The notes: generated from the sequence alone by a model not told the origin. Positions 18,801-28,197 are shown, counted from the stretch's first letter. The stretch is 64,000 bases of DNA from Caballeronia sordidicola (GCF_001544455.2 NZ_FCOC02000021.1:1-64000), one strand, 5' to 3'. Numbers and translations are program-made.

Positions 18801-19891
18801 GCGTTGGGCCGGCGTTCGCGAATGCCGCGCCGGTAGAAGTCGATGGTTTCGTCGGCCATGCCGTCGACCGTGAAGCTCGCATCCGTGAGAAGGCGGCCCG
18901 CCACGCCGAGCTGCACCCGCAGCCGCGGGTGATCGATAAGACGTGCTATTGCCGCCCGCAACGCCGGGATGTCGTGGGGCGCCACGAGCAGGCCGTTCAC
19001 GCCGTGGGTGATCAATTCGGGCACGCCATCCACGTCCGTGCCAATGACCGGCAAGCCCGCGGCCATGGCTTCTATATACGACTGGCCCAACGCTTCCTGG
19101 TGCGTGGGCAGCACGAAAAAGTCGCAGCCTCGCAGCACGTTTGGAATGTCGGTGCGAAACCCCAGCAGATGAATACGCTCTGAAAGGCCCATACCATCGA
19201 CGATATTCTTGATCTTGCCGAACCATGGGCCATCGCCCGCCATCACGACGTGCAAATGTGGGCGCTCGGCGAGCATCGGGCGGACCGCATCGATGAGATC
19301 TTCGTGGCCTTTCTTGTCGCGCACGATTGCGACCATGCCGGCGATGATCGCGTTCGCACCGAGTCCCAGCTCCGCGCGCAAGGTGGAATGCGACAGCGCT
19401 TCGGGCCTGACGATGCCGTCGTAAATGGTTTCGACACGGCCTTTCGCCACGCCGGCGGAGATCAGATATTCACGCACATGCCGGCTCACGGCAATCACGC
19501 GATGCGGTATCCATGTATAGGTCGCGAGCGAACTGATCGGCAAGGCGAGATGACGTGTGCGCACGACCAGAGGTGTACCAGCAAGACGGCCGGCGGTGCC
19601 GGCCACAATGCTGTCATGACCGCTATGCGTATTGAGCACGTCGAATCTTCGGCGCGAAAGCAGTGACTTGATGGTCAGCATCGACTTCACGTCCGCGCCG
19701 CCTTTCATGCGTGCGTGATGAACGGCGAAGCCTTCTGCTTTGGCGCGTACGCCCAGCCGTGCTTCCTTGGGACAGACCACCTCGACCGTGTGTCCTCGCG
19801 TGCGCAAGATGATCATTTCCTTGAGCGTTCTATGCTCCTGGCCGCCCCATCCCGTGGATGACTCGCTGTGTAGTACGCGTAATGCCTTCAT
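18797..19891 (-). CDS. GT4-family glycosyltransferase
   Basis: 364 residues with a GT-B fold. The N-terminal nucleotide-free domain starts 'LRVLHSESSTGWGGQEHRT', typical of lipid-A/capsule type GT4 enzymes. The C-terminal donor-binding domain has 'MAGDGPWFGKI' and the E-x7-E motif 'EALGQSYIEAMAAGLPVIGT'. It transfers a sugar from a nucleotide donor in glycan assembly at the inner face of the membrane. It is first in a coupled pair with the deacetylase. The long AT-rich 505-bp region upstream holds its promoter and that of the divergent hydrolase. Confidence 0.88.
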   Translation of the reverse strand: MKALRVLHSESSTGWGGQEHRTLKEMIILRTRGHTVEVVCPKEARLGVRAKAEGFAVHHARMKGGADVKSMLTIKSLLSRRRFDVLNTHSGHDSIVAGTAGRLAGTPLVVRTRHLALPISSLATYTWIPHRVIAVSRHVREYLISAGVAKGRVETIYDGIVRPEALSHSTLRAELGLGANAIIAGMVAIVRDKKGHEDLIDAVRPMLAERPHLHVVMAGDGPWFGKIKNIVDGMGLSERIHLLGFRTDIPNVLRGCDFFVLPTHQEALGQSYIEAMAAGLPVIGTDVDGVPELITHGVNGLLVAPHDIPALRAAIARLIDHPRLRVQLGVAGRLLTDASFTVDGMADETIDFYRRGIRERRPNA

Positions 19892-20396
19892 GGTCCGCTT
19901 TCCCGCTTTTTGCAGTATGTAACTGAGCTGTATTGGACGGTAATATATAGTAATAATCCGTTCAATTTACGTCTGTTGTTGAAAAAAATAAACCGATGAA
20001 GGCGTCAGGAAAACGCCGGCGCGCCGGATAGCTGGAAATGAGAGGAGGCTGCGGAACGCCCGAGGAGAAAGGCTCTTCAGGCAACAACGTGGACAAAAAG
20101 AAGGCAAACGTTTGCGCTATGAATTGGAATTGCAGCTAACTAGGCGTTCACTACAAAAATGAGCGTTTCGTGATCTCAACCGAGCTGGAAATAGCGGGTT
20201 AGTTTGGACTGGAAATCAATTTCCTGAGAATAACGAAGTGGTTAAAAACTATCGGCTTGGTTCCACGTCACATACGCTGTACATATGACGGATGCGTAAA
20301 AAATATATTGTACATTTGAATCCGGGCTTCATATCCTACGGGCCCGGCTCACGCCCCGACCATCAGACGGTCCTTCAAGTGCCCAAGGAGGGGTCA
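19892..20396. promoter_or_regulatory. 505-bp AT-rich divergent spacer
   Basis: There is no gene. It is markedly AT-richer than its surroundings. TGTACAT occurs at 20278-20284 and 20309-20315, 31 bp apart, in the leader of the hydrolase. Tracts such as AATATATAGTAATAAT near 19940 could hold the glycosyltransferase promoter. Confidence 0.45.
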
Positions 20397-21248
20397 ATGC
20401 TTCGACATCGCTACGCGTGCGTTTTTCTGACGACGATGTGCTGTCTATCTATAACTCCCGCGATAGCCCGCAACATGTTCCCTGATCGCACGCTATCGAT
20501 AAACATCAGGACCGACGACGCGCCTCAAGGTGGAAACGGCGTTGTAAGCGACTTGCCGTTGCAGGATGGCAGCTTTCAACGTGTGTTGTATCTGCCGCCG
20601 GCGCGCAATCTCAACGGCTTGATGATCATGTTTGCAGGAGGCACGGGAGAACTGGATATTGGCAAGAACGGATCCATAAGGAATGCGAATAACTTCGTAG
20701 TGCGTTCAAGTGATCTCTGGCGTGATCGGGGATATGGCGTATTGCTGGTCGACGCTCTAGATCATCGTTCCCTGCGAGGGCAGCGAAGCAGCGGCGCTTA
20801 TGCCGAAGTCACCGCAAAGATCATTGCGTTCGCGCATGAGATCAGCCGCGCCCCGTTGTGGGTGTTGGGCACGAGCCAGGGGTCCATTGCGGCAATGAAT
20901 GCCGCGTCGCATGCAGGAAAGGGTGATATTGCAGGCTTGATCCTGACGGAGTCGGTGTCCATTCTTGGCGGCTCTCATGAAACCGTGTTCTACGCGCATC
21001 CCGAAGACGTTCATGTTCCTTCGCTGATCGTCGCGAACGACAACGATCAATGCAAGGTCGCGCCGCCGTCCATGGCAGACGCAATCGCGCAGTCCATCCG
21101 CCACGCGCGCGCTTCCGTGTTGAAAGTGAAAGGCGGAGTCCAGCGCTCGCAGGATGGCTGTGGATCGCTATCGCCGCATGGTTATTACGGCATGGAAGAA
21201 CAAGTCGTCGACGGCATTGTCCGCTGGATGAAAAACACGCGGGGCTAG
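20397..21248 (+). CDS. secreted alpha/beta hydrolase-like protein
   Basis: 283 residues from the ATG at 20397, placed by a strong AAGGAGGGG; the longer frame from 20292 is rejected. The signal peptide is MLRHRYACVFLTTMCCLSIT, cut near AIA-RN. The hydrolase fold has the nucleophile elbow GTSQGS, an acid in 'VANDNDQC' and a histidine in 'LSPHGYYGM', a plausible Ser-Asp-His triad. Two or three cysteines ('NDQC', 'DGCGS') may form a disulfide, fitting a periplasmic location. Substrate unknown; the neighbours handle glycans, so a carbohydrate esterase is one possibility. Confidence 0.75.
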   Translation: MLRHRYACVFLTTMCCLSITPAIARNMFPDRTLSINIRTDDAPQGGNGVVSDLPLQDGSFQRVLYLPPARNLNGLMIMFAGGTGELDIGKNGSIRNANNFVVRSSDLWRDRGYGVLLVDALDHRSLRGQRSSGAYAEVTAKIIAFAHEISRAPLWVLGTSQGSIAAMNAASHAGKGDIAGLILTESVSILGGSHETVFYAHPEDVHVPSLIVANDNDQCKVAPPSMADAIAQSIRHARASVLKVKGGVQRSQDGCGSLSPHGYYGMEEQVVDGIVRWMKNTRG

Positions 21249-22305
21249 CTGTCGGTAAAGCTGGCTTGAGGGTCACTGCGGTTCGCTTGATAAGTCATGA
21301 GCGCAGTGCGCGTGCAATTCACAACCGACGAACTTAACGAGAAATCACGGGCAGCCATTTTGCGAATCGGTGCGAGACACAATTTATTCTCCGTCGCTTG
21401 ATTCACGCTTAACTAAAACCAATTTAATATTCATACGAAATCATCGTATCAGTATTATTTACTCTGAATATTAACAAAAAGTAACTTCATACTATTTAAG
21501 TTCAGTTAAACAATGAAAGCTGCGTTGATTTTGTTTCAAAGGAGAATAAAATTCTCAGGTGTGGCTTTCTCGGGGAAAGACGCAATGCAGCATGTGAGGA
21601 CTGAGGAACTATTACTTATTTCCAACTCTTTCCGTCGCGTTACACGGATGAAACGTTTTTTTGCGAATATAATTCGTCTGCCTCGATTGATCTGTAAGTA
21701 ATACCTGCCGTCACTGTGGAACGTCCGTGAACGCAGAAGGAATTACGTTCGCACTGATGCGCGCGGTCACGGACGGTTTTGTCGTTTGAAGCCTCAACAG
21801 CTGGCCGGGAAAGCTGCTTTGAACCGGCATGACACGTCGTTTGATGCCGGAGCGGCCTGTGTATGCGTTCGGGACGGTACCGCTTTGATGACTCGATAAA
21901 ACGTGTATCGATCGATCAATCAGGGGTTCTAATTTTTTGTGCGGATGCTCCGGCCGTTGTGTTTTCCGGATGCAAGTGGTTGAGATGTGTTGCGGCCTTT
22001 GCGGCTTCTTGTGCATCAAGCTTTAGTGGTTAGCGATGTGTCGCATGAATCCATTCGACGTTTTCGTTTATTTAGGATGACATAGGATTTATGCGTTTAC
22101 TGATATCGGCGCAATGACGTGGCTTGCTTGCCATGTCAATTTCAATGGCAGTGCATTGAAGGGTTTCTGTTGTATCAGCAATGAACGCGATCACCGCGTT
22201 TTCGGCTTCACCTCTTTCAGTACCTCAACAACGCATATGCTGGACGGCTTAGATCGATCTTGCTGACTCCTCGGGGAAACCTGCTTTTAGCGACAAATAC
22301 GGATA
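21249..22305. other. 1,057-bp gene-poor AT-rich stretch
   Basis: No convincing gene. A 62-codon frame at 21513-21701 has no ribosome site and odd composition. CGTCCGTGA (21722-21730) is inverted as TCACGGACG (21768-21776), with a TTTTGT run following, and could be a terminator or RNA structure. The 3' part must contain the promoter and leader of the secreted hydrolase at 22306. Confidence 0.5.
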
Positions 22306-24573
22306 ATGATGAGATATTTAAGACTACTTCCGGTTGCAGCCGCAACAATGATGGCGGCGTTTGGTGTCCAGAACGCGCACGCGCAAGCCAGCATCACGGT
22401 ATCTGGAACGCAATACAAGTTGTGCGGGCAGGAAAATGACAACTGCACGTTCTCGGGAACAGGATCCGTGGTATTTGGCGCAGTTCCGCCTAATGCGCCG
22501 TCCAGCATGTTGACGAGCCCTCGCACCTTCAGCAATGGAGTGGGATGCTATGTAGGAGCGGTCTCGCAATCGGATCCTGCTTACGGTTATGGCAAGTCTT
22601 GCTGGGTCAGCCTGGCTGCGGCCAGCACGCCGCCGGCAACGACGCCCGCCGCCGCGCCGGCACCCTCCGCGCCCGCGCCTGCTCCCACACCTCCCACAGC
22701 AACCACACCCGTAGTGGCGACGCCCGCACCCACGACGCCCGCAACTACATCGCCGGCCACGTCCACACCGGCTACGTCGACCCCGACGCCGACTACGTCT
22801 GCGATCACATGCGGCTCGCCGGCGCAAACAGCAGGCGGCACATCCAACGGATTGATCAGCGCCGATACGCCGACGACCGACGGACTGCGTATATTCCAGA
22901 ACAACGCACCATTCAAGCTCGCCATCACGACAAACTCGCCGGCAGCGGATACGGTTGTATGGTCCGTTGCGGACTCGAATGGCTCGATCAAGACGCAGGG
23001 TAGTTTCCCGGTCAAGGCCGGTGCGCAGACGAACACCATTTCGTGCGCGTCGACATGGTCCGGCTATGGCGCGCTTACCGCGACGCTGCAATCCCATGGG
23101 GGCACGTTGCCGAGCAGCGGCACGCGTCCAATGGGCATCGCTACATTCGGCGTGTTGCCGAACCTGAGCTCGGTGCTCGGCACGGTCACGTATGCGCATC
23201 AGGATCAGCACCGGTTTGGCATGCAAGGCTTTAATGGCAATATTGCCGCGTTGCACGCACTGGGTATTTCGTGGACTATCGACGACCGCCAGGTATCGGC
23301 AATGGAACCGAATGGTCCGGACACCTATACGCCGAGCGTCAATGATCTCGACCCGTTCTACAAAGCCAATCCCGATCAGATGCGCATTGTGCGTCTCGAC
23401 GGACTGCCTGCGTGGGATTCGAAGACGGGCCAGTTCAACGACAGTTACTACGCTCCGTCGAACATGCCGGAGTTCCAGCGGTTCATGGCCAAGGTTGGTA
23501 CGGATACCAGCCTGATCCGTGCGGCAAACTATCCGAATCAGCAAAAGAACTACTATCAGGTGACGTGGGAGCCGAGCCTTGGCTGGGCAGACAGCGACGC
23601 CAACTTCGTGGCCATGTACAAGGCTGCTTATGAAAGCATTCACTCGACCGATCCGAATGCCGTGGTGATGGGCACGGGTAATCCGTTCGCGGCAAATTGC
23701 GACACCTGCACGACGGGCTATCTGAAGAAATTCGGCGCTCTGGGGCTGTGGAATTACATCGATGCGGTGTCGACCCATGGCTACTGGAACGCTGGAACCT
23801 ATCCGGCGCATCCGCCTGAGTTGCAGGACTCGGATCCGAATCCCGCGAACCAGGCCAACGCGCTCGACAATCAGATGACGCAGTTGCGCGCGGTCATGCA
23901 GGCAGGCAAGCCCAACATGAAGCTGTTCTTCACCGAAGCCGGCACGAGCTACGATCCGGGTCTCAACTACGGACCCACAGTGCCGTCGGCGAACCAGTTG
24001 TTCGCTCATGCCGCAGTCGGCGTGCGTGCTCACATCATCACGCTGGGCGGCGGGGCGCAGGTCACCACGCTGTTCTTCGGTCCCGACTATCCGGGCGAAG
24101 TGGGATACGGTTCGTTCTTCGACCTGAACAACGCACAGGGTTCATTTGGTGCAACGAACCTGTCGCCGAAGCCTGAAGCAATGGCATTCGCCGCGATGAC
24201 GCGAGCACTGGACGGCACGAACACGCTAGGCCGCGTCAACGGCACGCCGTCGGGCACTTTTGCCTATGCGTTCCAGCAGCTCGGCAATGGCAAGATCGTG
24301 ACCGCGGCGTGGGCGCATAGCAACGCGCAATGGCCGGCAAGCGGTGGCCAGTACAGCCAGACCTATTCGACGGGTTATTCGCTGCAAGTCGACAATGCGG
24401 GAACGTCGGGCAATGTGACCAAGATAGATGGCTACGGCAACGTGAGCACGGTTCCCTATACCGATGGCAAAGCGACGCTGACATTGACCGAGGTTCCGCA
24501 ATACATCGTGTCCAGTAATGCGACGGTTGCCAAGGCTAACTCCACGGTGCCAGTGGGATATACGGGGCAATAG
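22306..24573 (+). CDS. secreted glycoside-hydrolase-like protein with Cys-rich N-terminal module
   Basis: 755 residues. The signal peptide is at 1-26 (cut AHA-QAS). A small Cys module spans 27-101 (C40, C47, C81, C99) and resembles polysaccharide-binding modules seen on secreted carbohydrate enzymes. An Ala/Pro/Thr linker covers about 105-166, followed by an Ig-like segment of about 120 residues. The C-terminal part looks like a TIM-barrel of glycoside hydrolase clan A: E422 in 'QVTWEPSLGW' as possible acid/base, H491 in 'STHGYW', and E544 in 'LFFTEAGTS' as possible nucleophile, 122 residues apart. GH39-like is my best guess. Neighbouring glycan genes suggest it trims an exported polysaccharide. 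A classic terminator follows. Confidence 0.7.
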   Translation: MMRYLRLLPVAAATMMAAFGVQNAHAQASITVSGTQYKLCGQENDNCTFSGTGSVVFGAVPPNAPSSMLTSPRTFSNGVGCYVGAVSQSDPAYGYGKSCWVSLAAASTPPATTPAAAPAPSAPAPAPTPPTATTPVVATPAPTTPATTSPATSTPATSTPTPTTSAITCGSPAQTAGGTSNGLISADTPTTDGLRIFQNNAPFKLAITTNSPAADTVVWSVADSNGSIKTQGSFPVKAGAQTNTISCASTWSGYGALTATLQSHGGTLPSSGTRPMGIATFGVLPNLSSVLGTVTYAHQDQHRFGMQGFNGNIAALHALGISWTIDDRQVSAMEPNGPDTYTPSVNDLDPFYKANPDQMRIVRLDGLPAWDSKTGQFNDSYYAPSNMPEFQRFMAKVGTDTSLIRAANYPNQQKNYYQVTWEPSLGWADSDANFVAMYKAAYESIHSTDPNAVVMGTGNPFAANCDTCTTGYLKKFGALGLWNYIDAVSTHGYWNAGTYPAHPPELQDSDPNPANQANALDNQMTQLRAVMQAGKPNMKLFFTEAGTSYDPGLNYGPTVPSANQLFAHAAVGVRAHIITLGGGAQVTTLFFGPDYPGEVGYGSFFDLNNAQGSFGATNLSPKPEAMAFAAMTRALDGTNTLGRVNGTPSGTFAYAFQQLGNGKIVTAAWAHSNAQWPASGGQYSQTYSTGYSLQVDNAGTSGNVTKIDGYGNVSTVPYTDGKATLTLTEVPQYIVSSNATVAKANSTVPVGYTGQ

Positions 24574-24662
24574 GAAGCAAAGCAGTTGTTAGCCGTGGAA
24601 GTTGCGCGCGAAAGCTTTCGACGCGCCGCCAGCGAGAGTGGCAGCGCGTGAAGAAAGCCTCG

Positions 24663-24699
24663 AATGCCTCGTGGATAAAACACGAGGCATTTTTTATTT
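24663..24699 (+). terminator. intrinsic terminator of the secreted hydrolase gene
   Basis: ATGCCTCGTG (24664-24673) pairs with CACGAGGCAT (24681-24690) around a GATAAAA loop and runs into TTTTTATTT, 90 bases past the stop. Confidence 0.85.
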
Positions 24700-24725
24700 A
24701 ACCAATGAAGGAACGGCTCGCCATG

Positions 24726-24761
24726 AAAAAGGCCCTGGATCTCTTGGGCAGATCCAGGGCC
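24726..24761 (-). terminator. minus-strand intrinsic terminator without a recognised gene
   Basis: GGCCCTGGATCT (24731-24742) pairs perfectly with 24750-24761 across a seven-base loop. On the minus strand the stem is followed directly by TTTTT (24730-24726). It should end a leftward transcript, yet no coding gene lies on the minus strand between here and 25160. Confidence 0.75.
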
Positions 24762-25159
24762 GACCGCGAAGAGACAAGGAGAGGAGTGATCTCCACGGTA
24801 AAAGATGTGAAGGAGTTTGGCACCACCCGCAGGCATCACCTTAATCAAAACATCGCTGGGGATAAATATGCCTGCCGCGAATTGATTCTTCTGATGCCAC
24901 GAACAATCGGAGATCTGTTTTCCGAAGCGCCGTGTATGTCGTGTGTCACGCAATGACCGTGTATTCATGCGGCATTGTCCGTCACGGTCCGTGGTCCGTG
25001 CAAATGCTCGCAAAAAGAATAGAATCTGCTCGCGCTGAAATTTCCGTTGCGTTGTAACCGCTTTCCTTGAGCGGCCGAATTAGCGGGAGCGCCCTTTAAA
25101 TCGGAGACGGGCAGCCTGACATTCTATTTACAGATGCCTTGCGCGAGCGGAAATAAAAC
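24762..25159 (-). ncRNA. candidate small RNA or leader region ending at the orphan terminator
   Basis: The 398-bp region upstream (minus sense) of the orphan terminator has no supported protein gene. A 185-codon minus frame passes straight through both terminators and resembles nothing. A short untranslated RNA ending at 24726 is the simplest reading. The 5' end cannot be placed from sequence. It must also hold the plus-strand promoter of the YkgJ-like gene. Confidence 0.3.
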
Positions 25160-25933
25160 ATGGATATAAACTTCGAATGCACGATGTGCGGCAAGTGCTG
25201 CCACGACCTCAAGCTGCCGCTGAGCGTGGATGAAGCGCTGGTCTGGCTTGAACGCGGAGGCGACGTTCAGTTCCTGTGCGAAGCAGTTCCATGGCCTGAT
25301 GAACCTGCCGAAGACAATCTGCTCGCGCAACACAAACGCCGCAGGTCGTTTGCCGCATCCAGTGGCGAATTGCCGGCTCGCATTGTGGTTGTGCTCGCCG
25401 CTGCGTTTGAGGGAGCATGTCCTCATTTGCAGGCGAATCTGAGTTGCGGCGTGTATGACCAGCGCCCGACCGTCTGCCGTATTTATCCGGCTGAAATGAA
25501 TCCGTTTATTGAATTGAATCCGCAGCAGAAGGCGTGCCCGCCAGAAGCGTGGTCGCCGGACAAGCCGCTTCTGATGAGCGCGCATCGCATAGTGGATGTT
25601 CAGACCGCGGCGTTGATAGAGAAATCACGCGCGGCCGACGCAAATGATACCGGCGCGAAGGCGCTTGCCTGCAAGCATCTGGGAATCGATACAGCCGCAC
25701 TCTCCAATGAAGGCCTCGCAATCCATTCGCCGCCGCGCGAACAGTCGATTGCTGCGTTGAGACTCGCCCGTGAAGCGGGCGGCGCGAGTGACCGCGTACC
25801 CGAATGGAAGGTGGCGTCGAATCGCCGGGAGACGATCGACACGCTGGTGTCGATCGGGGCGCTTGGTGTGCTGTGCACCGCGCAGGAGACTTCGTCGTTT
25901 CAATATCTTGGTTTCTTTTCTGCGTCAGCTTGA
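25160..25933 (+). CDS. YkgJ-family cysteine-cluster protein
   Basis: 257 residues. The family's metal-binding cysteines are present: CTMCGKCC at 8-15 and, further on, 'CPHLQANLSCGVYDQRPTVCRIYP'-type spacing with C-x8-C and 'RPTVCRIYP'. YkgJ-like proteins are thought to bind Zn or an Fe-S cluster; no reaction is established. The last 110 residues lack cysteines and are not recognised, making this longer than the usual 120-residue core. It is convergent with the ectoine importer ATPase gene. Confidence 0.8.
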   Translation: MDINFECTMCGKCCHDLKLPLSVDEALVWLERGGDVQFLCEAVPWPDEPAEDNLLAQHKRRRSFAASSGELPARIVVVLAAAFEGACPHLQANLSCGVYDQRPTVCRIYPAEMNPFIELNPQQKACPPEAWSPDKPLLMSAHRIVDVQTAALIEKSRAADANDTGAKALACKHLGIDTAALSNEGLAIHSPPREQSIAALRLAREAGGASDRVPEWKVASNRRETIDTLVSIGALGVLCTAQETSSFQYLGFFSASA

Positions 25934-25989
25934 GCGTAAGCGGGTGGCATTGAACCGCATGACACGCGTTGCATTCACGCGTCCCCGCG

Positions 25990-26814
25990 CTAGGTCGCCT
26001 CTCGGACCGCGCGCAAGAACTGCTGCGTGCGTTCGTGCTGCGGCGAGGCGAAAAACTGCTGCGGCGGCGCCTGCTCGATGATCTTTCCCTGCGAGAAAAA
26101 GCATACCCGGTCGGCGAATTCCTTGGCGAACCCCATCTGATGCGTCACCATCAGCATTGTCAGATCGTGTTCATGCCCAAGCCTGCGAATCACATTCAGC
26201 ACTTCGCCGCATAACTCGGGATCGAGCGCCGAGGTCACTTCGTCGAACAGCATGACATTCGGACGCATGGCCAGCGCGCGAGCGATCGCCACGCGCTGCT
26301 GCTGGCCGCCGGATAGTTGCGATGGGTAATGATTGCATTTGTCATCGAGGCCGACCATGGAGAGCAACTCCCGTCCGCGCTCGGTGGCATCCCGTCTGGA
26401 CATGCCAAGCACACTCAACGGCGCTTCAATCGTGTTCTGCAAGGCGGTCATGTGTGGAAACAAATTAAAGCTCTGGAACACCATGCCAATCTTCCGGCGC
26501 ACTTCACGCACGTGCCGCCCGGATGCGGGAACCAGTGCGCCGTTGCGGCGCATGTGGGTCAGCGGCTCGCCTTCCACTTCTATCAGGCCATCGGTCAGCG
26601 GATCGAGCGTCATCAAGACACGCAGCAGCGTGGACTTGCCGGAACCGCTCGGTCCTATGATCGCGACCTTCTCGTTGCGCGCCACCTCCAGGTCGAGCGC
26701 GTCCAGCACGGTGAGCGCGCCATAACGCTTCGTGACGCCGGCAAAGCGAACCATCGGCTGGGTGTCTTTTGCAACGGAGCCGGCGCTGAGCGCAGGGTCG
26801 AGATCCCGTTTCAT
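25990..26814 (-). CDS. ehuA: ectoine/hydroxyectoine ABC transporter, ATP-binding protein
   Basis: 274 residues from the ATG at 26814, which has CAGGAG six bases before it; upstream ATGs at 26835 and 26871 lack this. Walker A GPSGSGKST, Q-loop 'MVFQSFNLFPHMT', signature [15 protein letters not shown] and Walker B 'VMLFDEVTSALDPE' are intact, all typical of polar-amino-acid importers (GlnQ/HisP class). It is the last gene of the ehuBCDA importer operon. Assignment to ectoine rests on the permeases, the binding protein and the adjacent catabolic genes. Confidence 0.88.
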   Translation of the reverse strand: MKRDLDPALSAGSVAKDTQPMVRFAGVTKRYGALTVLDALDLEVARNEKVAIIGPSGSGKSTLLRVLMTLDPLTDGLIEVEGEPLTHMRRNGALVPASGRHVREVRRKIGMVFQSFNLFPHMTALQNTIEAPLSVLGMSRRDATERGRELLSMVGLDDKCNHYPSQLSGGQQQRVAIARALAMRPNVMLFDEVTSALDPELCGEVLNVIRRLGHEHDLTMLMVTHQMGFAKEFADRVCFFSQGKIIEQAPPQQFFASPQHERTQQFLRAVREAT

Positions 26815-26872
26815 CTGCTTCTCCTGAAGTTCCATCAGCGTGCTCCTGCGTGGTGATCGAGTGTCTGGCACG

Positions 26873-27532
26873 TCATGGCAGTCTCACCCGGCGTTCGAGA
26901 TGACGCACGCCCGAGGCGAATGTCACGCTGATCAATAAAAAGAACAGGCCGGTCATGGTGATCGGTTCGAGATACCTGAACGTTTCCGAGCCGATGTTCT
27001 TCGCCTGCTGCATGAGTTCGACCACTGCGATGGCCGAGAGCACGGGCGTGTCCTTGAACATCGCGACCAGATAATTGCCCAGCGCGGGTATCACAGGACG
27101 AATGGCTTGCGGCAGGATCACGCCGCCATACGTGCGCCATGGCGACAACGATAACGCGCACGCCGCCTCCCACTGTCCGCGCGCGACGCCATTCAACCCC
27201 GCGCGATACACCTCGGACACATAGCACGCGTAGTGGATCGCTATGCCGATGGTGCCCGCGGTGAGCGCCGACATGGTGAAGCCGTAAAGCGGCGCGACAT
27301 AGAAGAGGACGTAGACCTGGATCAGGAGCGGCGTGCTGCGAATGAACTCGACAATAAACCCGGTCACCCGCGAGACGGTTGCGACGGGACTGCGCCTCAG
27401 TATGGCAAGCACGAGCCCGAGCACCAGTGCAATGGCGAATCCCACGAGTGTGATGCCGATGGTGTACATCGACGCGCGCAGTAGTTCAGGCAGGATATGC
27501 AGCGCATAGTTGACGTCGAAGAATGAGTTCAT
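26873..27532 (-). CDS. ehuD: ectoine/hydroxyectoine ABC transporter permease
   Basis: 219 residues with five or so membrane segments and the HisM/GlnP-type inner-membrane permease signature. The EAA loop reads 'QWEAACALSLSPWRTYGGVILPQAIRPVIPALGN'-like and contacts the ATPase. It overlaps ehuC by four bases (ATGA), so the two permeases should be made in equal amounts and form a heterodimeric channel. Opens 'MNSFFDVNYALHILPELL'. Confidence 0.87.
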   Translation of the reverse strand: MNSFFDVNYALHILPELLRASMYTIGITLVGFAIALVLGLVLAILRRSPVATVSRVTGFIVEFIRSTPLLIQVYVLFYVAPLYGFTMSALTAGTIGIAIHYACYVSEVYRAGLNGVARGQWEAACALSLSPWRTYGGVILPQAIRPVIPALGNYLVAMFKDTPVLSAIAVVELMQQAKNIGSETFRYLEPITMTGLFFLLISVTFASGVRHLERRVRLP

Positions 27533-28197
27533 TTCGCCGTCCTCAGCGCAATGCCATGACTGACCCGCCGTTCGAAATGCCGCATGATGGCTACGACCAC
27601 TTGCGCCATGACGAAATAGATCACGAGCGTCAGCGCAAAGATTTCCGCGGTCTTGAAGGTGGCTTCATCGAGTTGCCGCGCGCGGAAGGTGAGGTCGGAA
27701 AGCGTGATCAGCGAAACCAGCGACGTGCCCTTCAACAGCTCGATCATCAGGTTGGTCGCGGGCGGCAGCGCATTGATCATGGCTTGTGGCAGGACAATGC
27801 GGCGCATCCGGGTGACGGCCGTCATGTTCAATGCGATTGCCGCTTCGAATTGACCGCCGGGCACGGAGCGCAGGGCGCCGCGCAGGATCTCGGAGCCGTA
27901 GGCGCCGTAATGCAGTCCGAGTCCGACTATGGCCACGGTGAAGGGCGTCAACGCAAGATTGAACGGCGGCAGCGGCAACACGAAGAACAACCAGAAAAGC
28001 TGCACGAGCAAGGAAGTGCCGCGAAACACTTCCACGTAGGCGTTCCCGATCCAGCGCAAGACCCGCCATGCCGATGTCCGGAAGATGGTGGCGACACCCG
28101 CCATCAGGATCGCCAGCAGGATGGCAAAGACGGCAATCCGGATGGTGACGAGCGTGCCTTTCATCAGCAGCGGCAGCAGTTCGTGCAAATCGCCCAT
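27529..28197 (-). CDS. ehuC: ectoine/hydroxyectoine ABC transporter permease
   Basis: 222 residues, again a HisM/GlnP-type permease with an EAA loop ('QFEAAIALNMTAVTRMRRIVLPQ'). The start at 28197 has GCGAGG nine bases upstream. It is paired with ehuD by a four-base overlap. The 106-bp gap to ehuB is larger than other gaps in the operon and may hold an RNA processing or attenuation site that keeps the binding protein in excess. Confidence 0.87.
   Translation of the reverse strand: MGDLHELLPLLMKGTLVTIRIAVFAILLAILMAGVATIFRTSAWRVLRWIGNAYVEVFRGTSLLVQLFWLFFVLPLPPFNLALTPFTVAIVGLGLHYGAYGSEILRGALRSVPGGQFEAAIALNMTAVTRMRRIVLPQAMINALPPATNLMIELLKGTSLVSLITLSDLTFRARQLDEATFKTAEIFALTLVIYFVMAQVVVAIMRHFERRVSHGIALRTAK

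Noticed and set aside
18801-19226. N-terminal extension of the deacetylase to an ATG at 19226
   Set aside because: It lies within the glycosyltransferase gene in another frame; the GTGA overlap at 18800 is the natural start.
21513-21701. 62-codon plus-strand frame in the AT-rich gap
   Set aside because: No ribosome site, no recognisable feature; expected by chance in AT-rich DNA.
22324-24033. Long minus-strand open frame (569 codons) opposite the secreted hydrolase
   Set aside because: Arg/Cys-rich low-quality translation, no domain, entirely antisense to a gene with signal peptide and linker; a high-GC shadow.
24602-24956. Two short plus-strand frames after the secreted hydrolase
   Set aside because: They contain the terminator hairpins and have no supported start.
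24456-25013. 185-codon minus-strand frame
   Set aside because: Crosses two terminators and the end of the secreted hydrolase gene; no motif.
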